This document shows, piece by piece, positions 45,662 through 56,530 of a stretch of 64,000 nucleotides of DNA. The position numbers and the translations under genes were made by a program. The notes under the pieces were generated by a model, which had not been told where the DNA came from, made no database searches, and worked only from the letters and a program-made list of their open reading frames with translations. Each line of letters begins with the position of its first letter. Position 1 is the stretch's first letter. This stretch comes from Lentinus brumalis (Eukaryota > Basidiomycota > Agaricomycetes > Polyporales > Polyporaceae), in the NCBI GenBank assembly GCA_001792895.1, contig MARA01000010.1, positions 806,001-870,000 of the forward strand, read 5' to 3'.

Positions 45662-47743
45662 ATGGATTGGTGGTCGTTATTTCGGAAAGTTCGTAAGGTC
45701 ATCTTCGGTGCGTACTTATCCTTTCTCCTCTTGACGACAAGCACTGATTAGCCTTACCAATAGCGTTCACTGCAGTGACCAGTCTCATCTGGGCTATCAT
45801 CTTGTCACTCTACCTGTCTAAGGAATGGAACTACTTCAGCATTCTCCAACGTGAGTGACAAGCACGCACTCTATGCGAAAGTCATACGAAGTCGAGACCA
45901 GGTTCTATCGTCCTTTCCCTCATCGGCGTAAATGGTGTCACAGCTCTCCTGCTCTATCTTATGTGAGTGAAACTGATTTCCTGGCCGACTTGATCTCATC
46001 AGTCGCGATGTAGGATCGTCGTAGTATTCCGTATGTGGAAGGAACTCGTGCGCATAGTCTTCCTTCTCGCCATCCATATAGGTAAGCACATGCAAGTCCA
46101 ATCCGAAGCTTACTTAATGTGATCGACAGGAACCGCCGTCCCATTCACTCTATATGGCGTCCGCTTCTCGTGCAAAATATTCGGTAAGTCAACCGGGAGT
46201 TCGCCATCACGCCGTCCATTGACACATCTTCCCAGATACCCAACTCACCTGCAAGATTGTCGATCTCGCGTTTCTCGCAACTGCATGGTCTATCACAGGA
46301 CTCCGTGAGCACTTACTTCTCCATAAACATACCAGGCTGCTCAATCTGATCTCCCTCGCAGTTCTTGGTTATACGATATATCTCTGCATAATGTCCCGGG
46401 TCCCTCGACCCTTCCCGCTCATCGCCCCCAATGACCTCATCACCGGGAGCACACCCTCCGTCAGCCGCAGCCCCTCCATGTCTTCCGTCAACTCTAGGAC
46501 GGGACTCTTGGCTCGCGATACCAACGGCCGCTCATCGAGCCCTGCATCCATCCGCTCGGCGTACTCCCAGCACTCCGCCAGCGGCCGTACAGTCCCGAAG
46601 AGGATGTTCACTGCGATCAACGGCGCGCCATCGCACCCTGAGGACGCTCTCGGTCGTGTGCGCCGAGAGCAACAGATCCGCCGTGGTCAATCATACGGTG
46701 CTATGGGCAGCCCGCAGCACCCGCGACCGTCCGTCGGGCCTATTCTCCAGTCCCGCTTCTCCGGATCGACCATCGCAAGCACTCGCTCTTTCGCTTCGCC
46801 TCGCCCAAGGGCCGTATCTCCCGTACAGTCGTCCGTGATGTCCACACTGAGCAGGCAGAGCTCGGCTGCCACCGTCATCGCTCCCCAGCGACAATACCAG
46901 AACGTCCTCCGTGCGCCTCACCGCCCGCTCTTGCTCAACCCGAACCCATTCATGGACCCTCTTTCGCGCCACGGCACCCCGGAGACGGCTTTATCTGGGG
47001 TCAGCTACAGCTCTGCTCCCGGAAACCTCAACCTCGGGCACATGGCAGCCTACAGCCCCTTCGCCCAGCCGTACGCGTACAGTGGCTACCTTGGCCCGTA
47101 CTCCGCCTCTACATCTGCAGGTGTCCCGCCGCAGTTGCAGCCTGGCGCGCGTCCGGACGTAACGCACCTTGCCAACGCGTTCGCAGACTTTCACCCTCAC
47201 TCTCGTTCCGCCAGCAGCAGTCTACAATACATGACATCGATGGGCCCACATATCAGCTACGCCGCGTCCCCCGTCGGCCCTCCCCCGCGCATGCACAACG
47301 CGACACCGAGCAACGCGTCCATCCACTCCATGGCGCCCAGCCTGCACTTCACGAACGAGCACGGGCACCCCATCCCCGGCGCCGTCGCTCACGGTCAAGG
47401 TCAAGGCAGCATGCACCTCCCCGCCAGCGCGCACATGCGTATGGCGAGTGATCCCGTCTGGCGGCCGTATAGCGCGGGGGCGCGTCTCGGCGGCAGCGGA
47501 CCGTACGACGACGTCGAGCTGCCGAACCCGTACAACCGCGGTGCGGAGATCCGGCGGTACGGCAGTGTCCCGCACGTCCGCAGCGGGAGTTACGGTGCGC
47601 CCGCGTACGGCGGGTACGGGAACGGGTATGTCACGTACGCACCTGCGGGGTACACGGGCCAGGATATGCGTTCGGGAGGGCTTGGTGCGGCGTATGACGC
47701 GAGGTGGCGGGAGGTGGTCATGAGGGCGGCTGCGACTCCGTAG
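45662..47743 (+). CDS. Multi-span membrane protein with a long disordered tail, unknown function
   Basis: Seven exons: 45662-45707, 45764-45850, 45902-45962, 46014-46081, 46130-46183, 46236-46304, 46362-47743; 588 residues, all phases consistent. The six small exons encode MDWWSLFRKVRKVIFG and then about five hydrophobic spans (AVTSLIWAIILSLYL, IVLSLIGVNGVTALLLYLMI, IVFLLAIHIGTAVPFTLYG, IVDLAFLATAWSITGLLLGY). The single large last exon gives about 455 residues rich in Ser, Pro, Gly and Tyr with no domain; phosphorylation-type serine clusters are common. The layout, small membrane part plus cytosolic disordered tail, suggests a scaffold or sensor, but this is inference. I do not recognise the family. 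Confidence 0.72.
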
Positions 47744-48154
47744 ACTGACGGTCGAGCTTCTGGTGAGCGCGATGCTGGCAGCGGGCGATTTCACCGGCAC
47801 GTCGTTAGCTGGACTGCACTAGGAGCGGGAGCTTCGACTATCTTTGAGAGGTCGGCCATCTGGGTCTCTAAATGTTACCAATTTGCGTGGCTCTAGATAT
47901 GATGGTTGGACCGATGGACATTCCGCCGCCAGAAGAAGGACATGACACACCGTTGCAGGTGCGTGCAGCTGTCAGTTTAGATAACACAACGGTAGCCTCG
48001 TCGCTGCATGCTTTCATCTATGATTCAAAACACATGGGAAATGCTCGCGAGGGCGTCGGGGAACTTTTAAATCGCCCGGAAGGAGGAGAGAAAATCGGAC
48101 CGAGACGTATTGACGGAGAACAACCCGGTCGTCGGCCGCAAAAACCTGATGGCT
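47744..48154. other. Convergent 3' spacer
   Basis: 410 bp between the stop codons of the membrane protein and glycosyltransferase copy B. No gene is seen. It does not resemble the region downstream of copy A. Confidence 0.5.
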
Positions 48155-50288
48155 CTAGAGAGAGTCGAGGAATGCCAACATGTCCCTCTTGGACGCCCCT
48201 CCATTCTCCCACTCTGCGTTCACGGCCTTACGCAGAGCTTGCAGTCTCTCGCGCTTCTTGGCGCCGTCCTTTCCGAACGCCCTACCGAGCACCTCGCGAG
48301 CCTCGGCCTTCAACGCCTCAATGGTGCCAACCGGCCTCCTACCATTGCGATAAATCGGCTTCAGACCATGTCCGGTGCGGACCTCGATCAGCTCGTAGCC
48401 TATGTGCAGCTGGTCGGCTATGTGGACCGCGTTGAGGGGCTGGTCGCCGCCGAAGGGCCAGAGAATTCTGAGACCAGACTGTGAGTACGCGGCACGCTGC
48501 ATCGCATCGTCGATGCTCCGTTGACGAACACGCACTGGGGAACGCCTGCAGAGATGGCTTCTAAAACACCGTTATGGCCGCCGTGAGCAACGTACCAGCC
48601 GATCGCCTGTTTCGATCAAACTGCCAGTTGAGCGGCGTCCTGGTAGAACAATTCGGAAGTCCATACCGGATGGTCAAGAATGAGCTGCTGAGGGGTCCAA
48701 GCAGACAGGACGCCTTTCCCGTGTGCCTTCACTTTCTCCCTGATCTCGTCTGGAATGGATGCGAGTGGGGACGCGTGGCTGAGAATCTGGGTCATAGATG
48801 GTGAGCCTTTCGACCACATACATATGGTCGTTCACTCACAAAGGGCTTCTTCAATTCCATGATGACATCGAGGAACGCCCACATCTTCTCCGGTGTCTTT
48901 ACTGGCCAGAAAATCGAGCCAAGCGAGATCTGTAATGACGAAGACAGTAAGGATCCCGGTGGGTAGGATATGAGGCACTGGAAGACATACATAGATCAGC
49001 GACTTCTCGCCGGACGTCTTCAGGGTCTTCTCAAGGAACTCCTGGATCTCAGCGGACTCCTTCGAGAGCTTCTTTTCACACTCATTTGCTGTCTTCTTGG
49101 ATGCGGAGGGTAACAACGGCCCAGATACGTATGCGGGGCGTTCAGTCTCAGCGAACCATTCCTTGAAAGCTTTGACTGCTTCGGGCTCGTAAGACTCGGG
49201 TGTGAACAGGATCGCCCCGTCGGCCGTTTCGACTGTTCTGAGGCGAGTAGGTATATTTCGTCAACGACAGAACAGGCGACGTACTCGAAGACCCGAGGGA
49301 AGATGTTGGTGGCGATCTCATCCGGGATGTCAAACTACCGGCACATCGCGGTCAGCCACTGCGTCGCGGGCCAATGATGGTTGCCCGCACTCACGTCCTG
49401 AGGCCAATACTCGTGTGCGTACATTGGCGCCATTCCCGGGATGCGGATAACCTCCCCTTCTGGCGGGCTGAACGCGATCTGTGTTGTCACGGCAATTTTA
49501 GCGCCATGCGAATGGTCAGGATCGCGGAGAACGCACCTCTCGCACTACATCACCGAATGGTCGCCCCGTCTGGCGTGCAATCTCTTCCGCTTTGAGACGG
49601 ACGTTCCCCCTGCCGCCTAGACTCTCCGGACCGAATAGGTGGAACATTGCGTACGTCAACCCCGGGTGCCATGTAATGACCTTGACGCTATTTCCGCTAA
49701 TGGCCCTCACAGAGTTGTACGCGTCGATAGCGAAAAGCTGTGGCCAGCGGGACGAGCGAGTAGTGCATTGTTCAGCTACATCCCATGATAGGTAGACCAT
49801 ACGTACGTCTAGAATGACAGCCTGCGGCTTCGGGAGAGGAGGGAAGCGTGTGCCGGTCTGCGGACACACCAGCTCCCGTTTCTCGTCGAGTGCCTTCCAG
49901 GCCTCCTCGAAGGCCCTCCCTCCTTCGTCCAATCTCAGGGATGCGACATCGTTTAGCGAGATTACCCTGCACAATTCCATAGATTATGCTGCTGCTCAAA
50001 TGCCCTCGGCGTTCGACGAACCTGATGCGCCTGGCGTGTTCCTCATCTTCCGGCTCAAAGCTGCGGGCCAATTCGGTTGTAATGCGTGTATAGTATGCAG
50101 TGCTGGTGAGAATGGTCACATTGACCGGGCGAAGCTTGACCAGGCGAGCGGAGAGGTGGACGAGGGGGCGGGCGTGACCTGACAGAAAATGAAGGACTGA
50201 GCTCGAACACCCGACTGATGATGATGCATGAAAACTTACCCCATGCGGAGGCCGTATGAGTCACAATATGCTTCAGTGGGGCGGCCAT
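48155..50288 (-). CDS. UDP-glycosyltransferase, family 1 (copy B)
   Basis: Eleven exons: 50288-50240, 50178-50022, 49966-49807, 49737-49537, 49478-49395, 49334-49285, 49237-48991, 48929-48840, 48786-48667, 48606-48536, 48467-48155; 513 residues. Every exon has the same length as its partner in copy A (21447-23565), while intron lengths differ. Most residues are identical; examples of change are FVAHGGHNGVTEAI to YVAHGGHNGVLEAI in the sugar-donor motif and AKAFTWHPGSTYAMFYL to VKVITWHPGLTYAMFHL. The coding sequence is intact. The enzyme type is as for copy A; acceptor range may differ because changes fall in the N-terminal, acceptor-side half. The upstream region is shared, but the TATA box is mutated. 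Confidence 0.92.
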
Positions 50289-51093
50289 GATACGTTCGTA
50301 GAGGTACTGAGGGTCGTGGCGGATAGCTGGCGGACAATCGAGACTCGGCGAGGTCTGCGATACAGTGCCATGTCGAGCTCGCAACGGCCACAGTGATGGC
50401 ACAATCTACTGGCCGGTCCCTCGTCGGAGCGAGACGCGCACGCAGTACGTACTAGGTACTACGCGCGTGTCTCAGTGATGAGTCCAATCCATCCGCGGTC
50501 CTCGTATGTTCGCGTCGGCGTCCTATCTTCGATGGCTTCTTCTTCGCAGATCATGCACGCGTGTTTCCACCATATCATCATTCTAACCCACGTGAAGCGG
50601 GCTTGATGCCCGGCAGGGGCGGGATTAATCCCACGTATCGACTCAGGCCGCTGTCGGTACGCGTCGGGCAGACAGACCGATGGGTACGTGCCTAGGTGGA
50701 GCAGCAATAATCAGCGTCGCGACCAGGGTCAGTATGACCGTGGACTCACGGCAAAAGGCTGTCAGTTGCATTAGCCGTTGTCGTCGCAGTCGAGACTAGT
50801 CACGATGACAAAATTGCGGCTATCGATGCAGATACTTAGTAAGTATGAGCAGGGGGAAGAGAGCAACTTCAAACTGCACTAGTACGTACTGTTGCGAGTA
50901 CAACGTCGTCATCCGCACACAGATGGAAGGGACAATCCGTGCGGTGGGGCGCGACCTCATCGCGTATGTACATCTTCATACTTGGTTTGGGCTACCGGGA
51001 GGGTTAGGATTGGGTTAGGAGGCTTACGCGTACGAGACCAGAAAGGAAGCCCTGCACTGCCACCATGTACTTAGACCCCCGTTTTCGGTAACA
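50289..51093. other. Intergenic, glycosyltransferase promoter region (copy B)
   Basis: Up to about 50,850 this is the inverted homologue of 20,850-21,446. The TATA site of copy A is replaced by tatcgcag (minus strand, near 50,360). Beyond 50,850 no feature is recognised. Confidence 0.65.
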
Positions 51094-51693
51094 ATGTCAA
51101 AGTCGCTTCGCACCGTGACCGCTGGATCAAGGCGAGTGTTCTATTCGTCCACGATGACCTGTACTGCAGAAGCGCGTCGTTGATAGGGAAGTCTGTCCTC
51201 ACTATGTACTAACGGTCCCCCTCTGCTGATGATCACAGACCCCCGGGCCCAACCTCCCGGGCCCCCAGCGAGGCCTTTCTGGAAAAGCTGCACAACCAGG
51301 AGATGGAAGAATCTAGCGATGACTTTTCAGAACTCGAGGCCGAGGATGCTGACGTCTCCGATACCGCGATGATTTGCTTCTCACTGGAGAACGCGGACTC
51401 GGAGGACGTCGCTCTCGATTGTGACAGAGAAATCATGACCGCCGTTGCTCGTAAGGTCAGCAATATAAACTATAAGCATAAACTACTACTTAGGTAACGT
51501 CCGCGAGATGTATGTAATCAGAAGTATGAGCACATGTTCTTGGACGCGGAGCAATCATGGAGAGAAGAGACCGCGATGCCGTCATCACCAATCAAACATC
51601 CTCATACCGAAGCCATCACCAATCAAACATCATCATACCGAACTCCTATCCTCACGTCAAGGATGCCGCGTTGAACCAAACTCGGGCACCTAG
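51094..51693 (+). CDS. Small acidic hypothetical protein, uncertain
   Basis: Three exons could be joined: 51094-51131, 51239-51450, 51494-51693; about 149 residues. Intron 1 would have a GC donor (GCGAGT). The middle exon is clearly non-random: SEAFLEKLHNQEMEESSDDF, ELEAEDADVSDTAMICFSLE, ALDCDREIMTAVARNVREMY. The last part (TRSNHGEKRPRCRHHQSN) runs through a 31-bp tandem repeat and overlaps the 3' end of the F-box gene on the other strand, so the true 3' end is doubtful. No family is recognised; it may be a remnant of a mobile-element protein or a lineage-specific gene. Confidence 0.33.
51583..51643. repeat. 31-bp tandem duplication
   Basis: catcaccaatcaaacatc followed by ctcataccgaagc (51583-51613) is repeated with one or two changes at 51614-51643. 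The second copy contains the stop codon of the F-box gene (51623-51625, minus strand), so that reading frame ends inside the repeat. Confidence 0.7.
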
Positions 51694-53016
51694 ACGACAG
51701 GATACTCGGAACTTGCGCGTCCGGGACGAAGTTCCCAGTCGGGTGGTCGACCAAAGTGACCTGCCGGAGCGTCTTCAGCCAGTACCGACACAGCCGCTCA
51801 TTCGTCTCGATGAACGCCCGGCTCGGGCTGGACACGTTGTCGACGTCCAGCGTGAACTCCAGAGTGACCCGCACTATAGGCAGATCCCGCGCGGCGTCGA
51901 GCACCGCCGCGACCCACCGCATCGCGTCCAGGCTCACTATGCGAAGATCGAGCTTTGTGAGCCTCCTCTGCGTCTTCAGCGCATTCCCGAGGTATGACAC
52001 GTGCTCTGGAAGAGCAAAAGTGGAACGATCAGTGTCAGTGACGTGAATATACTGCCGCGGCGAGCCGCTCACTCACCCGCATAGCCGCATCCTGGCGTGA
52101 TCAACGGACAGAAGGTGAATGACTCCAGTGAGCCGCCGGAGTCCGCGAGTCTCGTGAGGTACTTCGCCGTCACCCACAGGCCCGTCAAGGGTATCTGTGC
52201 GAGCTCGAGCTCGCATACGGTGCTGAGGTTCCCGAACCAAGCAAATGCATCCTGGTACTCGGAGACGCTCCCAAGGTACGCGAGTCGGAGCGTACGGAGC
52301 GGGAGGATGCGCTGCCAGCGAGGCGACTGCATGGGTGGTCCCTGTCCGCTCGAGAAGATCTTGTCCGGATGCCGCCCCCAGCGCACGTGCGACAGGCTGA
52401 GTGCGATGAGGGATGGGAAGGAGAATATGATGTTCCTGAGGTCCTCCGCACATTCGAAGCGGCAGTTGTTGACGTGCAGCTCGGTCACGCCACGGAAGAG
52501 CTCCAAGTCCGTCCAGACACATCTTTCGGCCTCGTACCGCCGGAACGGGACGTTCTCGACGTTCTCAAGAGTAATTGAACGGACACGGGGGAGCAGAGGC
52601 CCCAGACGGCGAGGGGCTTCCGCTTCCAGGATCCAGCCGGTGGACTGCGTGGAGGAGTAGTTGGCCTTCCCGCGAATGTGTAGATGCTTGACAACGCCAC
52701 AAAGGTGCTCCTTCTGTGCGAGCACGGAGATGAAGCGGTCCATGGTAGCGGCGCTGGAGATGCGCGGCGAGGAATAGATCACTCGCTCGCCGGCGGGTAG
52801 CCATCTACGGCATGTGAGGAGGCACGACCACACGCTGCCAATGTCGAGCTCCTCGAAGATGTTGAGGAGAAGTTCTGGAGGGAGAGAATGGATATTGACG
52901 CATCGGCCAGAGCGACGACGATGTATGTCAGTCCTGGAGAGTACGGGGATTAGCAAACTATGTTGACGTTCACGTATCGATCGCGACGATCGAGCTTACC
53001 GAGACGAATGTTCCAT
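51623..53016 (-). CDS. F-box protein, LRR-like C-terminal part
   Basis: Three exons: 53016-53000, 52933-52077, 52005-51623; 418 residues. The 17-nt first exon gives MEHSS and splices with conserved phase to RTDIHRRRSGRCVN. The F-box is IHSLPPELLLNIFEELDIGS followed by VWSCLLTCRRWLPAGERVIY. Such proteins recruit substrates to SCF ubiquitin ligases through Skp1; basidiomycetes have large, fast-changing sets. After it come irregular Leu-rich segments (GVTELHVNNCRFECAEDLRN, SFPSLIALSLSHVRWG, RILPLRTLRLAYLGS, KTQRRLTKLDLRIVSLDAM). The last 30 residues lie in the tandem repeat and look unlike the rest, so the 3' end may have been rewritten by that repeat. The substrate is unknown. Confidence 0.83.
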
Positions 53017-54122
53017 CTTGCACATATAGTGAGGATAGATGACTGGCATACTTTGTTGGGAACAGGGAGAGGCTAGATCTACAAGAGAGTTGCAGCCATC
53101 AGCAGTAATTTGCAAGGCGAGGCCAAACTCACGAGCTGATGCGGGAACCGCTGTAGGTATTCCTGAGAGAGACCCTGCCGGTCCTGTACTTAACTTTGAC
53201 CTGAGTACTGTTGCGAAGTCCGGGGTAGCCGAGGGAGAGCGCCAGCAACGAGGTGCTACCGTCGCCCGTGTGACGAGGATCGGTGGCGAGGGTAACAATG
53301 CAACGTGCAACGCCGGCACCGTAATATAGGTACGAGGTCCCGCTTTGGCTGAGGGAGTGAGAGACAATACAAGGAATGCCGAGTGAAAGAACTGCTTTAT
53401 AGCCCTTGACTTCCCATGTTTCAAGACTAGCTCCAACAATGCTGTCGCTGTCGAGGGGCACAATGCGGTGCCGTAGCGCCCAATTCTTACGCTTTCACCG
53501 CCCGACATATAGCCGCAGCGGTCGACTTGCAAGCAAGGGGACAAGCTTTGGCGGGAAAGCGCATCGACAGATGGACGCCGCGGGATACCGAGCAGAAGAT
53601 CCGCCACACAAGGATCTCGAGTGGATGCCATCGATGGTTGCGAGATGCGGTTAGTGAGGGAAGCAAGCCGTGTATACGTATGCATACGGTTCACATTGAC
53701 AGATACAGCTCGAGCGCTCCAGCAAGCCGCGAACTGGCGTGCACGGCAATGTGGACGAGTGGCACCTACTCTCAGGACACATACCACAAAAGCCCCGCGA
53801 TTCGCCGCGAAGCTTCCACCCCCATCAACTATGTACGTGGTCGGACCGGCAGCTTGGCACGACTATTTAGCCACGCCGGACATACATGTGTGTACTAGGA
53901 CGTGCACCCCGAGCACCCCGACTCACTAACCAGGTCGCTCGAGGAAAGCGCAAACCGTCAATGATGCAACTTGATCTGCATTGACAACAGTAAGATGATA
54001 AAGAGCTACAATACATTACAACCACAGAACGTGCGATAGCAGGAGGATGTGGTATACCAGGGCGACAGAGGGTCCTAAAGACACGAATGCTCATCCACAC
54101 AAAGCGCGAAGCTCCGAACGCT
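53017..54122. other. Intergenic, no supported gene
   Basis: 1.1 kb between the F-box start and the 3' end of the fumarate reductase gene. A 263-codon minus-strand frame (52996-53787) runs across it but has no domain or splice logic; I treat it as the F-box promoter and leader. Confidence 0.45.
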
Positions 54123-56277
54123 CTACTTCTTCACCGAACCGATGACCGAGTCAGGTGCATACCTGGGGATGACCTGGACAACGAACAGCCTGTGAGTGAT
54201 AATTTCAACGACGCCCAGCCGCAGCAGAACATACCTTCGGGTCGTGAAGCATATTGAACTCCTCCGTCGCGTCGCGGCCGGCGTAGAGCAGAATCGCCTT
54301 CTCTCCTCCGGGGTGGTCCGGCAGGAAGCTCGTGACGTCGAGCACCTTGCCATCGATGATGACCCAGCAGTCGTCCTTCTTGTTGTGCTTAGCAACCTCC
54401 TCCACGCTGTACGACGAACCACCAGAAGGCGCATTGCTCTTCGCACCAGCCTCCGTCTTCTTCTCTTCCGACGCAGCAGCGGTCGCGGGCTGCTTCGAGC
54501 TTGAGCTCTCGGCCCCGAGGTGACCGGCGACAGCACCCAGACGACCAGCGGCCTTCTCCGCGAGAGGACCGATGCGCTGGAGGAGATAGGAGGCGGCGGA
54601 GTCACCAGAGACACGGCCGAAGACGACACAGCCTAGCAATGAACTGCCACCGAGACGGTTGGCACCGTGGACACCACCTGCAACCTCTCCTGCGGCGAAG
54701 AGACCGGCGATGGGCTTTCCGGACTTGTCGAGCACGCGAGACTCGGCGTCGATCTCAAGACCACCCATCGTGTAGTGGAGGACGGGCGTCATTATGGCGA
54801 CGTTGAAGTAGTCATTCATCGACCATTCGGAATCTGCGAAGAACTTCTTGCCGAAGGGGTCCTTCTTCGCCTTCGCGATCTTGTTGTAGTCGTCGAAGGT
54901 CTTCTTGAGGACCTCGGGTTTGATGCCGATCTCCTTCGCGAGAGCCTCGCCGTTCTCGAAGCGCTTCATGAGACCACGCCCGACGTAGTGCTTGCAGTGC
55001 CACTCAATCTCCTTGGACGCGGCGCCGTTGAGGACAAGACGGATGGGGAACTGCAACGAACACCATATCGTAAGAGGAAGTACGGGCATCTGGAGCAGCA
55101 TACAAGCATACCTTGCCGTTCTCCCACATCTTGCCAGTGACGTAGTCACGGTGCTGCAGCTCGTCGACGAAACGACTACCAGTGTTGTCGAGGAGGAGAC
55201 CGCCGACACCGCGAAGGGCCTCAGCAGCCAAGAACTTGACTTTGGCATCCGGATCGTTGGGGTCAACGAGACCGGTAGGGTGCACCTGGACCTTCTCGAG
55301 GTCGATGGCGCTGGCGCCAATCGCGAGCGCCATCTTCTGACCATCACCAGTACAGTGCTCGCCGTTGGTCGTAGGGAGGTTCCAGTACTCGGGACGGTAC
55401 TTCTTGAGCAAGGAGTCGGCGGTGAAATCAGCAGCGTAACCACCGGTCGCAAGGATGACGGGTCCGTAAGCGGTCTCGGTCTTGCCGTTGTGCTCGTACT
55501 CAGCACCAAGGACGGCGCCGGACTCGTCCTTGATGAGCTTCGTGACACGCGCCTTCTTCTTGATCTTGACACGGTCAGGGATGCTCTCCGCGAGGTCTTC
55601 CAGACGCTCCAGCTGAGCGTAGGTCATGACCATACCGGGGAACTGCGCGTTGCCACGGTGTGTCCGGGGCTGAGAGTGACCTCCAAGACGGGCGACCTTG
55701 GAAAGGTCGAGGCCAAACCTGTCTTGGAGCCAGTGCACGGCATCGGCGGAACGGCCAGTGAGAACGCGGATGAGGTCGTCGCGAGCAAGTTCACGAGCCT
55801 GATACGGCGCAAAGATGGTTGAATACGACATTCGTAAGCATCAAGAGATGTGTACGCACTGAGTTCTTGGTGTCCTCGAAGAACAACTTCGCATTGTCTG
55901 GGATACCGAGCTCTTGTTGTGCCTGCGTGCCGGCACCGTTGATACCAGACGTCGCCTTGGTGGAGTTACCACCCATGAATCTGGATGGAGTGCATGTCAG
56001 CGACAAGTCTGACTGCGGGCCAGGATAGGGGACCAGTCCTCGCGCATCGGCATGACCGGGCAGCACAGACACCAGCGGCGGCGTGTGTCCCTCTCCAACC
56101 CAGAGCAGACTGCCTTCTCGACGCGCGCTGCGAACCCAACTGACTGGTCCTACGTCACGAAAGGGTATGTACTCACGGTTGCTTGTCGAGCAAGAGGACA
56201 TTTGCGCCACGCTCGAGGAGAGTGTGTGCGGCCGAGAGACCAGCGAGACCACCACCGACGACGATAACCTGGGCCAT
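54123..56277 (-). CDS. Soluble fumarate reductase fused to a cytochrome b5 domain
   Basis: Five exons: 56277-56177, 55980-55860, 55798-55112, 55050-54235, 54173-54123; 591 residues. It belongs to the Frd1/Osm1 group, which reduces fumarate to succinate with reduced flavin to keep redox balance when oxygen is low. The FAD site is [20 protein letters not shown], then [63 protein letters not shown] and the C-terminal [20 protein letters not shown]. There is no targeting peptide, so a cytosolic site is likely. A linker rich in Ser/Ala/Glu leads to a cytochrome b5-type heme domain ([40 protein letters not shown]), which could feed electrons. Such fusions are known in fungi. Confidence 0.93.
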
Positions 56278-56530
56278 TGCAGCGAAGATAGGAGGATGGG
56301 GAGGAGAGGGTGGGGGTGCGAGGGTGAGACGAAGGCGACCGCGCCGACCCCGCCCTTTCTATGTACGCTCGGCCCGGGTCACCTGAGCCCACGGCAGCGG
56401 GCGCATGTGAATTCGGCCCCCCTAGACGCCGTCCAATACAAATCGTCTGCACTCGTAATCACGCTACTTGTCTAGTTCCGTGGTATTGAAAACATCTGCG
56501 TCGGGCTACGGCACACGACATATCCTGAGT

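Noticed and set aside
49537..49806. Apparent 11-nt frameshift in exon 4 of glycosyltransferase copy B relative to copy A
   Set aside because: It arises only if the nearer TAG acceptor is used. Using the CCACAG acceptor in both copies gives introns of 66 and 69 nt, equal exons and intact frames.
52996..53787. 263-codon minus-strand frame upstream of the F-box gene
   Set aside because: It runs through the F-box promoter into its first exon in another frame and has no family features. The five-residue first exon with good donor explains the start better.
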